Positions 32,134 to 39,217 of a DNA stretch of 53,975 bases are shown piece after piece. The DNA is taken from positions 1-53,975 of the forward strand of contig DATHDS010000029.1 in NCBI GenBank assembly GCA_035318925.1, in the 5' to 3' direction. The number at the start of each line of letters is the position of its first letter. Positions within the stretch are counted from its first letter, which is position 1. The stretch is from VAXT01 sp035318925. Its GTDB lineage: Bacteria; Actinomycetota; Thermoleophilia; Gaiellales; Gaiellaceae. The translations under genes were made by a program, and so were the position numbers. Below the pieces are notes generated by a model, which was not told where the DNA came from, ran no database searches, and was given only the letters and a program-made list of their open reading frames with translations.

Positions 32134-33336
32134 GTGGCGAACGTCCTCTGCGTCCTCTACGACGATCCGGTCGACGGCTATCCGCCCGCCTACGCACGTG
32201 ACGACGTACCGCACATCGAGAGCTACTACGGCGGCGCGACGACGCCGACGCCCGAGGCGATCGACTTCACGCCCGGAGAGCTGCTCGGGTGTGTGTCCGG
32301 CGAGCTCGGGCTGCGGAGCTTCCTCGAGGAGCGCGGCCATCAGCTGACGGTCACGTCCGACAAGGACGGGCCCGACTCGGCCTTCGAGCAGGGGCTTCCC
32401 GAGGCGGAAGTCGTCATCTCACAACCGTTCTGGCCCGCGTACCTGACCGCGGAGCGGATCGCCAAGGCGCCGAACCTGAAGCTGGCGATCACGGCCGGGA
32501 TCGGCTCGGACCACGTCGATCTGCAAGCCGCGATCGACCGCGGAATCACCGTTGCCGAGGTCACCTACTCGAACTCGATCAGCGTCTCCGAGCATGTCGT
32601 GATGATGATCCTCGCGCTCGTTCGCAACTACCTGCCCGCGCACCAGATCGTGCTCGACGGAGGCTGGAACATCGCCGACGCCGTGTCCCGTTCGTACGAC
32701 CTCGAGGGGATGCAGGTCGGCACCGTCGGCGCCGGCCGCATCGGCTCGGCGGTACTGCGCCGTCTGAAGCCGTTCGAGGTCGGGCTGCACTACTTCGACA
32801 AGCACCCGTTGCCGGCCGAGGTAGAGGAAGAGCTCGGCGTCACGCGCCACGACAGCCCGGAGGAGCTCGTCGCCGTCTGCGACGTGGTCACGATCAACGC
32901 GCCGCTCCATCCCGAGACCGAGCACCTGTTCGACGATGAGCTGATCGGGAAGATGAAGCGCGGCGCCTACCTCGTGAACACGGCGCGCGGGAAGATCTGC
33001 GACCGGGATGCAGTCGCGCGCGCGTGCGAGAGCGGGCAGCTGGCGGGCTACGCGGGCGACGTCTGGTTCCCGCAACCGGCACCCCAGGATCACCCGTGGC
33101 GGTCGATGCCGCACCACGGGATGACGCCGCACACCTCGGGGACGAGCCTCTCGGCGCAGGCGCGCTACGCGGCCGGGACACGTGAGATTCTCGAATGCTG
33201 GTTCGACGAGAAGCCGATCCGCGAGGAGTACCTGATCGTGGACGGCGGCCGGCTCGCCGGCGCGGGCGCGCACTCGTACAGCGAGGGTGACGCGACCGGC
33301 GGCTCGGACGAGGCCGCCCGCTTCAAGTCCGGCTGA
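32134..33336 (+). CDS. fdh: NAD-dependent formate dehydrogenase (D-2-hydroxyacid dehydrogenase family)
   Basis: 400-residue metal-free enzyme oxidising formate to CO2. Matches to the Pseudomonas/methylotroph FDH type: VVISQPFWPAYLTAERI, TYSNSISVSEHVVMMILALV, Rossmann GTVGAGRIGSAVLRRLKPF, VNTARGKICDRDAV with the catalytic Arg region, and HGMTPHTSGTSLSAQARYAA with the catalytic His. The coenzyme loop HYFDKHPLP has Asp after the second strand, favouring NAD. GTG 32134, four bases after xdhC. Stop overlaps the VOC gene (TGATG). Confidence 0.92.
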   Translation: MANVLCVLYDDPVDGYPPAYARDDVPHIESYYGGATTPTPEAIDFTPGELLGCVSGELGLRSFLEERGHQLTVTSDKDGPDSAFEQGLPEAEVVISQPFWPAYLTAERIAKAPNLKLAITAGIGSDHVDLQAAIDRGITVAEVTYSNSISVSEHVVMMILALVRNYLPAHQIVLDGGWNIADAVSRSYDLEGMQVGTVGAGRIGSAVLRRLKPFEVGLHYFDKHPLPAEVEEELGVTRHDSPEELVAVCDVVTINAPLHPETEHLFDDELIGKMKRGAYLVNTARGKICDRDAVARACESGQLAGYAGDVWFPQPAPQDHPWRSMPHHGMTPHTSGTSLSAQARYAAGTREILECWFDEKPIREEYLIVDGGRLAGAGAHSYSEGDATGGSDEAARFKSG

Positions 33337-33758
33337 TGGAGCAGCGGCTCAGCGTCGTCACCCTCGGCGTCTCCGACCTCGCGCGTTCGCGCGCGTTCTA
33401 CGAGGCGCTCGGCTGGACCACGGGTGCCGCGCCCGACGACGACGTCGTCTTCTTCCAGTCCGGCGGGATGGTCTTCGCGCTCTGGAGCCGGTCGCAGCTC
33501 GCCGAGGACAGCGGCGTCGCCGAAGGCCAGGGCTGGGGCGGCATCACGCTCGCGCACAACGTGCGGTCGCAGTCGGAGGTGGACAGCGCGATGTCGGAGG
33601 CCGCGGCCGTCGGCGCGACGATCACGCGCAGGGCGGGCGAGACGTTCTGGGGCGGCTACTCCGGGGTCTTCCTCGACCCCGACGGGTACCCGTGGGAGGT
33701 AGCCCACAACCCGCACTGGACGATCGAGGAGGACGGTTCCGTCAAGCTCGCGCCGTGA
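33336..33758 (+). CDS. VOC superfamily (glyoxalase/bleomycin-resistance-like) protein
   Basis: 140 residues, one pair of beta-alpha-beta-beta-beta modules. VVTLGVSDLARSRAFYEALG is the typical opening and GVFLDPDGYPWEVAHNP the closing module. Metal ligands are not obviously complete: Glu in WEVAHN is present, but the expected N-terminal His is Thr. Might bind or modify a small electrophile. Overlaps both neighbours (TGATG and GTGA), so firmly in the operon. Confidence 0.85.
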   Translation: MEQRLSVVTLGVSDLARSRAFYEALGWTTGAAPDDDVVFFQSGGMVFALWSRSQLAEDSGVAEGQGWGGITLAHNVRSQSEVDSAMSEAAAVGATITRRAGETFWGGYSGVFLDPDGYPWEVAHNPHWTIEEDGSVKLAP

Positions 33759-34837
33759 CCGCGGCCGACCAGCTCCTCAACGTCCGGGACTACGAGCGCG
33801 CGGCCGAGGAGCGACTCGACCCCGCCACCTTCGACTACATCGCCGGCGGGGCAGGCGACGAGTGGACGATGCGCGAGAACCTCGCGGCGTTCGAGCGCTT
33901 CGTGCTGAGGCCGCGCATGCTCGTCGACGTCTCGGAGGTGACGGCGGCGACAACCGTCCTCGGTACGAAGAGCGCTCTTCCCGTACTCGTTGCTCCGACG
34001 GCGTTCCAGCGGATTGTGCACCCGGACGGCGAGCTCGCGATGGCGCGCGGGGCTGCCGCGGCGGGCGCGGTCATGTGCCTGTCGACGGCCGCGACGGCCA
34101 CGATCGAAGAGGTCGCGGCTTCAGCGCCGGATGCGGCGCGCTGGTTCCAGCTCTACTGGTCGCGGGACCGCGGCGTCGTGCGGGACATCGTCGATCGCGC
34201 GGCCGGAGTGGGCTACGGAGCAATCATGGTCACCGTCGACCTCCCGGAGCTCGGCCGCCGCGAGCGCGATCTGCGGACCGGGTTCGAGATTCCGGAGGAC
34301 GTGCCCGTCCCTGCCTTTCTCGCCCTGGCGGGGAGCGCAGCCGTGACGCCGGACCAGCTCAACTTCCTGGTCGACAACTCGCTGACCTGGCGCGATCTGG
34401 AATGGCTGCGTTCGGTCACGTCCCTGCCGCTCCTCCTGAAGGGCATCCTCACCACCGAGGACGCGGCGCTCGCGGTCGAGGCGGGAGTGGAGGGCATCGT
34501 CGTCTCGAACCACGGGGGCCGCCAGCTCGACGGCGCCGCCGCCACGCTCGATGCGCTGCCGGAGGTGGTCGAGGCGGCCGGCGACCGGGTGGAGGTGCTG
34601 CTCGACAGCGGCATCCGCCGAGGGGCCGACGTCGTCAAGGCGCTCGCGCTCGGAGCGCGCGCCGTGCTCGTGGGCCGTGCGCCGCTCTACGGGCTCGCTG
34701 TCGGGGGCGCCGAGGGGGTCGAGCGGGTCCTCGGTCTGCTGCGCGAGGAGACCGAGCTCGCGCTTGCGCTCTGCGGCTGCAGGTCGCCAGCCGAGGTCAC
34801 TCGCGCGCATGTTGCCCGCGCCGGTTCGTCAGGGTAA
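33755..34837 (+). CDS. FMN-dependent alpha-hydroxy-acid oxidase (glycolate/lactate oxidase-like)
   Basis: 360-residue TIM-barrel flavoprotein oxidising 2-hydroxyacids to 2-oxoacids. FDYIAGGAGDEWTMRENLAA, PVLVAPTAFQRIVHPDGELA, the catalytic His in VSNHGGRQLDG, and DSGIRRGADVVKALALGARA (FMN phosphate) are clear. GTG 33755 overlaps the VOC stop. Glycolate, lactate or mandelate cannot be told apart. Ends within or just before the LanC-like gene. Confidence 0.92.
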   Translation: MTAADQLLNVRDYERAAEERLDPATFDYIAGGAGDEWTMRENLAAFERFVLRPRMLVDVSEVTAATTVLGTKSALPVLVAPTAFQRIVHPDGELAMARGAAAAGAVMCLSTAATATIEEVAASAPDAARWFQLYWSRDRGVVRDIVDRAAGVGYGAIMVTVDLPELGRRERDLRTGFEIPEDVPVPAFLALAGSAAVTPDQLNFLVDNSLTWRDLEWLRSVTSLPLLLKGILTTEDAALAVEAGVEGIVVSNHGGRQLDGAAATLDALPEVVEAAGDRVEVLLDSGIRRGADVVKALALGARAVLVGRAPLYGLAVGGAEGVERVLGLLREETELALALCGCRSPAEVTRAHVARAGSSG

Positions 34838-34841
34838 TCGG

Positions 34842-36014
34842 GTGTTGTACGAGCCGGAGGCACACGAGCCGCTGACCGACGAGACCTGGGACCCGGGCCG
34901 AGTCGCCGGCGGGATCCGCGCGATCGTCGCCGACGCCGACGCGGCGTTCGACCCGGATGCGCTCTGGCCGGCCGACGAGTGGGACGTCTGGGAGGCGACG
35001 CCGCCGATGAAGGACCTTTACGTCGGGGCGTCCGGGGTCGTCTGGGCACTCGACGCGTTGCGCAGGCGCGGCCACGCGGAGACGACGCTTGATCTCACCT
35101 CGGCTGCGCGGCGTGTGCTCGAAGCCTGGCACCAGACGCCCGACTATGCGCAGTGGGACGACGTCCCCTCACAGGCGCCGGCGGCGCTCCTCATGGGCGA
35201 GAGTGGGCCGCTCCTCGCCGCGTGGCGGGTCGAGTCGAGCGCAGACCTGGCCGATCGCCTGTTCGCGCGCGTGCGCGAGAACGTCGACAACGAGGCGGTC
35301 GAGATCATGTGGGGCGCGCCGGGAACGATGCTCGCCGCGCGGGCGATGCTGGACTGGACGGGCGAGGAGCGCTGGGCCGACGCGTGGCGGGACAGCGCCG
35401 AGGCGCTCTGGAAGGCCCGCGATCCCGACGGCCTCTGGACGAACCGGCTCTACGGCGAGACGTTCCGCAGCCTCGGACCGCCGCACGGCCTGGTGGGCAA
35501 CGTCCTCGCGCTGCGAGCCGGCGGGCTCCTGGCCCCGGAGCGGGTCGAGAGGCTCGAGCAGGAGACGGCGGCGATACTGGAACGTCTAGCGCTGACCGAA
35601 GACGGGCTCGCCAACTGGCCGAGACGGGAAGACACGAACGACGAAGCCCTGCGCCTCCAGTGGTGCAACGGCGCGCCCGGGATCGTCGCGGCTACTGCGG
35701 ACTACCTGGACGAGGAGCTGCTCCTCGCCGGCGCCGAGCTCACCTGGCAGGCCGGCTCGCCGGGGATGGACAAGGGCTCGAGCCTCTGCCACGGAACGGC
35801 CGGCAACGGCTACGCGTTCCTCAAGGCTTTCGAGCGCACCGGCGACGAGCGCTGGCTCGAGCGCGCGCGGCACTTCGCCGTTCACGCGCTCGAGCAGGTC
35901 GCCCATCGCGGCCGCGGGCGCTACTCGCTCTGGACGGGCGACGTCGGCGTCGCTCTGTACGCAGCCGACTGCCTCGGCGAGCGCAGCGCCTATCCGATCA
36001 TCGACTCTCTCTAG
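34842..36014 (+). CDS. LanC-like cyclase family protein, stand-alone
   Basis: 390-residue alpha/alpha-barrel protein of the LanC/LanCL family. Zinc and active-site motifs are visible: PPHGLVGNVLAL (His), LQWCNGAPGIVAAT (first Cys) and SSLCHGTAGNGYAFLKAFE (Cys-His). GTG 34842 with AGGG seven bases upstream gives MLYEPEAHEPLT; an ATG at 34809 would overlap the oxidase gene by 29 bases. No LanA precursor or LanB/LanM dehydratase is nearby, so it is not an obvious lantibiotic cyclase. Eukaryotic LanCL proteins add glutathione to dehydroamino acids; a similar thiol-adding role is possible here (inference). Its stop overlaps the next convergent gene (CTAG). Confidence 0.88.
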   Translation: MLYEPEAHEPLTDETWDPGRVAGGIRAIVADADAAFDPDALWPADEWDVWEATPPMKDLYVGASGVVWALDALRRRGHAETTLDLTSAARRVLEAWHQTPDYAQWDDVPSQAPAALLMGESGPLLAAWRVESSADLADRLFARVRENVDNEAVEIMWGAPGTMLAARAMLDWTGEERWADAWRDSAEALWKARDPDGLWTNRLYGETFRSLGPPHGLVGNVLALRAGGLLAPERVERLEQETAAILERLALTEDGLANWPRREDTNDEALRLQWCNGAPGIVAATADYLDEELLLAGAELTWQAGSPGMDKGSSLCHGTAGNGYAFLKAFERTGDERWLERARHFAVHALEQVAHRGRGRYSLWTGDVGVALYAADCLGERSAYPIIDSL

Positions 36015-36511
36015 GTCCCTGTCAGCGCGATCCAGCGAGGCGTCGTGCCCGCGGTCGTCACGAACACGAGCGGCGCGATGCACGGGCTCGGCAGGCTCAC
36101 GCTTCCGTCGAACTCCGCGTCTCCTCCGGGCATGGTCGCCGGAAAGGCGTCCGTCAACTGGTTCACCGTCACCGCCTGTCCGTTGCCGTCGATCGACAGG
36201 CAGCTGACGATCGCCTTGAACGTGGCCAGCGGATTCTGTCCAGTGCTCACGAGGACGAGTCCCTTGACCTCGACCTCGAGGTCGCCGTTGCTGCGCAGCT
36301 TGCCCTTAGCCCGGTCGATCTGCCAGGCCGCGCCGGCCCCTTGGATACCCCGAGTGAGGGCGGCGTTCGTCGGGGAGCCGACGTAGGGCGGGACCACCCC
36401 GACCATGGTCTTGAAGTCGAGCACCTTCGCGCCCTGATGCCCGGTTGCCCACGACGTGGTGACGATCGCTAGTGCGAGCACGAAGACGCTCGCGACCATC
36501 CATTTCCTCAT
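36011..36511 (-). CDS. Secreted protein of unknown function
   Basis: 166 residues with a clear Sec signal peptide (MRKWMVASVFVLALAIVTTS, cleavage near ATG/HQG). The mature domain is beta-rich: LEVEVKGLVLVSTGQNPLAT and two Cys (VSCLS, PSPCIAP) likely form a disulfide. No family recognised. ATG 36511 with AAGGAGCAAGGG close upstream. Convergent with the LanC-like gene, sharing a palindromic CTAG that is the stop of both. Confidence 0.75.
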   Translation of the reverse strand: MRKWMVASVFVLALAIVTTSWATGHQGAKVLDFKTMVGVVPPYVGSPTNAALTRGIQGAGAAWQIDRAKGKLRSNGDLEVEVKGLVLVSTGQNPLATFKAIVSCLSIDGNGQAVTVNQLTDAFPATMPGGDAEFDGSVSLPSPCIAPLVFVTTAGTTPRWIALTGT

Positions 36512-36563
36512 CCCTTGCTCCTTCCCCTCGATTCAGGCAGGTGAGTCAATTCGCTCCACGCCC

Positions 36564-36591
36564 GCCTCTCGCCTCTAATACCGCGAGAGGC
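36564..36591 (-). terminator. Strong hairpin downstream of ltrA
   Basis: Perfect 9-bp arms GCCTCTCGC and GCGAGAGGC around a 10-base loop, 32 bases past the ltrA stop on the minus strand. No U-tract; may stop or protect the transcript end. Confidence 0.45.
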
Positions 36592-36622
36592 TCGTGTCGG
36601 TTTCGGGGAGGGCGCGGAGGCC

Positions 36623-37759
36623 TCAGGCGTGCCGGATGCGGGCGCGCCTCTCCGAGTAGCGCAATGCCTCCCACGCGACGAGCGCCCAGCAGACGACCGT
36701 GACCGCCGCCAGCGCCTCGAGGGCGCCGAGCGAGAGCGCTGCCGGGATCAGGGCGACGAGGGCGAGAACGGTCAGAGAGCGCCGCCAGTTGTACGTCCTC
36801 GAGGTGCGGAAGCGCATCGCATCGTGGGCCACGAGGTACATCGCGGGCCCGATGCACAGGGCGACGGCGGGAACGGTCTCGAGCTCGTCGCCGATGTGGG
36901 CGAGTGTCTGCTTGAGCGCCAGGGCGAAGAGGACGATGCCGGCGACCATTGGCAGATGGAGGTAGCTGTACGTGTCGCGCGCCAGGGAGGCCTGCGCGAC
37001 GCCCCTCAACTCGGTCAGCTTTCGCTCGGCGACGATCGCGACGACGTCGAAGTACGACCACCACAGGGCCGTCACGACCGCGATGCCCAGCAGGGCCGCG
37101 CCGATCACTCCCGCGTCGAGCGCCTCGCCGCGTGCTCCGACGCCGATGGCGACGATCGACTCGCCGAGGGCGATGATGATGATCAGGCCGTGGCGCTCGG
37201 CGAAATGTCCCGGCGAGACGCGCCAGCCGCCGCTCGAGAACGCTCCGCCCAGGTAGTCGATCGTCAGCGCGATCGTCCAGAGCGCAGCCTGAGCCCCGCC
37301 GTCGGTGAAGCCGGCGACGATGATGAGCCCCGGGCCGATCGTCGACCCGATCGCGAGTCGCATCACGCTGCCGAGCATGTCGCGGTCGCCTCGCGCGGCG
37401 AGGACGAACAAGACGATGTGGAGGAGGCGGACCGAGAGATACGCAACGCCGAAGAGGACGGCGTCGTCGCCGAAGGCGTTCGGCACCGCGAGCGCGACGA
37501 GGAGGAGCGCGCCCATTGCGCCGAGGATGGAGAGCCGCACCGCCTCCTCGTCGAGATTGACGGTGTTCGTCAGCCACGCGTAGCCGGTCCAGGCCCACCA
37601 GAGGGCGCCGAGGACGAGCAGCGCGCGCCCGAGACCGCCCCAGGTCGGGTCGGCCGAGAGCATGCTCGTCACCTGCGTGATCGCGAAGACGAAGACGAGG
37701 TCGAAGAACAGCTCGAGCGGGGTCACCCGCTCCGCGCGCTCGACGTGGTGGTCTTCCAC
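36623..37759 (-). CDS. ltrA: LtrA-family membrane protein (low temperature requirement)
   Basis: 378 residues, about ten helices. The opening ERVTPLELFFDLVFVFAITQ is the family hallmark and FAERHGLIIIIALGESIVAI the second conserved block. Function poorly known; named from Listeria cold growth. GTG 37759. A TAGCTT box lies 11 bases upstream (37776-37771), so it may also have its own promoter. Last gene of the transporter-usp-corA-ltrA row. Confidence 0.88.
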   Translation of the reverse strand: MEDHHVERAERVTPLELFFDLVFVFAITQVTSMLSADPTWGGLGRALLVLGALWWAWTGYAWLTNTVNLDEEAVRLSILGAMGALLLVALAVPNAFGDDAVLFGVAYLSVRLLHIVLFVLAARGDRDMLGSVMRLAIGSTIGPGLIIVAGFTDGGAQAALWTIALTIDYLGGAFSSGGWRVSPGHFAERHGLIIIIALGESIVAIGVGARGEALDAGVIGAALLGIAVVTALWWSYFDVVAIVAERKLTELRGVAQASLARDTYSYLHLPMVAGIVLFALALKQTLAHIGDELETVPAVALCIGPAMYLVAHDAMRFRTSRTYNWRRSLTVLALVALIPAALSLGALEALAAVTVVCWALVAWEALRYSERRARIRHA

Positions 37760-37778
37760 TGCCGGCGGAAAAGCTAAC

Positions 37779-38774
37779 TCAGAGGTAGCCGCCGCGCTTG
37801 AACCACGCGAAGATGCCGAAGAACGGGATCAGGAGGCCGGCGAGGCCGAAGACGGCGAACGCCTCGAACGAGTCCACGTGCCGCACCAGCCAGCCGAAGT
37901 TCTGCCCGTAGAAGCCGGTGATGAAGGTCAGCGGCAGGAAGACCGTGGAGACGAGGGTCAGCCGCCGTACGACGACGTTCTGCTCGGCCGCGATCTCGCT
38001 CTGGCGGATGTTGATCAGCGAGAGATGCGCCTCGAGCACGCTGATCAGCTGGTCCCGCTGGGCGAAGATCTCCTCCTGGATCCGGCGGACGTGGTCCGCG
38101 ATGTCGCGGAAGTAGCGCAGGAGCCCGGGGTCGACCGGCTCGAAGCCGCCGCGCTCCAGCACGTCGAGGGGCGCGAGCAAGGGGTGCACGGCGCGGTAGA
38201 CCTCGTTGATCTCCTGCTTGAGGAGGTAGATCTGCTCGGTCAGGTTCTCCCCGCCGCCGAAGATCGCCCGCTCCACGTCTTCGATGTCCTCCTCGAGACC
38301 GTCGAGGACCGGCGCGTAGTCGTCGACGATCGTGTCGAGAATTGCCCAGACGGCAGCGGTCGGCCCGCTCTTGAGCAGGTGCGGGGTCTGCTCGAGGTGC
38401 CGTCGTGCCCGCTCGGGGTCGGCCGGCTCGCCGTGCCGCACGGCGATCACGAACCCGGCACCGAGGAAGAGGTCGAGCTCGGTGAAGACGACTCGGTTGG
38501 TCGGCTTGTCGTAGCGGGCGGCGCGGTAGACGATGAAGTAGAAGTCGTCGTAGGGCTCGACCTTCGGCCGCTGGTGCGCGTGGGCTGCGTCCTCGACGGC
38601 GAGCTCGTGGAGGCCGAAGTGACTGCTCACCTCGGCCATCAGCTCTCGGCTCGGCTCGTAGAGCTCGATCCAGACGAAGTTGTTCCCGCGGCGCTTGTGC
38701 GCTGCCGCCTCCTCCAGGGACTGTGCATCCCCAGGCTGCCGGGCACCGCCCGAGTAGTACGCGCAGTCGACCAT
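37779..38774 (-). CDS. corA: CorA-family divalent cation (Mg2+) transporter
   Basis: 331 residues. Large cytoplasmic domain with a long helix (QRDQLISVLEAHLSLINIRQ), then two C-terminal helices; the pore motif reads FITGFYGQNFGW (YGxNF, with Gln for Met). A basic C-terminal tail, WFKRGGYL, follows. ATG 38774 (MVDCAYYSGG) is preferred over an upstream ATG at 38846 that lies inside uspA. Pentameric Mg2+/Co2+ channel by family knowledge. Confidence 0.9.
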   Translation of the reverse strand: MVDCAYYSGGARQPGDAQSLEEAAAHKRRGNNFVWIELYEPSRELMAEVSSHFGLHELAVEDAAHAHQRPKVEPYDDFYFIVYRAARYDKPTNRVVFTELDLFLGAGFVIAVRHGEPADPERARRHLEQTPHLLKSGPTAAVWAILDTIVDDYAPVLDGLEEDIEDVERAIFGGGENLTEQIYLLKQEINEVYRAVHPLLAPLDVLERGGFEPVDPGLLRYFRDIADHVRRIQEEIFAQRDQLISVLEAHLSLINIRQSEIAAEQNVVVRRLTLVSTVFLPLTFITGFYGQNFGWLVRHVDSFEAFAVFGLAGLLIPFFGIFAWFKRGGYL

Positions 38775-38821
38775 GCCCTCAGATTCGACGGAGACGGCTG
38801 TTCGCCTACGGCGCGGTCGAT

Positions 38822-39217
38822 TCAGTGCACGACGAGCACGTCGCACGGTGCCTGCCGGACGAGCCTGGTGCTGACCGAGCCGTGGATCAAGCGCCGAAGC
38901 CCGCTGCCCCGGCCGACGACGACGATTCCGGTACCACGCTCCTCGGCGGCGGTCCGGATCTCAGTGGCAGGGTCGCCGACGGCCTTCACAGCAGTCATTC
39001 CCACGTCCCACTCGCCGAGGACCATGTTGGCCTCCTGCAGCAGCTTCTTCTGGCGGCGGCGCTCGCGGTCGCTCAGGTTCTCGATGCGGGCGCTGACCGG
39101 CTGGACGGTGATGACGTTGATGACGTCGACGGTCCCGCCGCGCCCGACGAGCTCCGCGGCGTGAACGAGCGCGCGCCGCGCGGTCTCGGAGCCGTCGTAT
39201 CCGACCAGGAGCTTCAT
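38822..39217 (-). CDS. Universal stress protein UspA
   Basis: 131 residues, single Usp domain. MKLLVGYDGSETARRALVHA is the opening; the ATP-binding loop VVVGRGSGLRRLIHGSVSTR and the C-terminal CDVLVVH complete it. ATG overlaps the upstream permease stop by 4 bases, so tightly coupled to it. Confidence 0.92.
   Translation of the reverse strand: MKLLVGYDGSETARRALVHAAELVGRGGTVDVINVITVQPVSARIENLSDRERRRQKKLLQEANMVLGEWDVGMTAVKAVGDPATEIRTAAEERGTGIVVVGRGSGLRRLIHGSVSTRLVRQAPCDVLVVH

Noticed and set aside
34809..34841. Upstream ATG as start of the LanC-like gene
   Set aside because: It overlaps the oxidase gene by 29 bases with no ribosome site; the GTG at 34842 has AGGG at the right distance.
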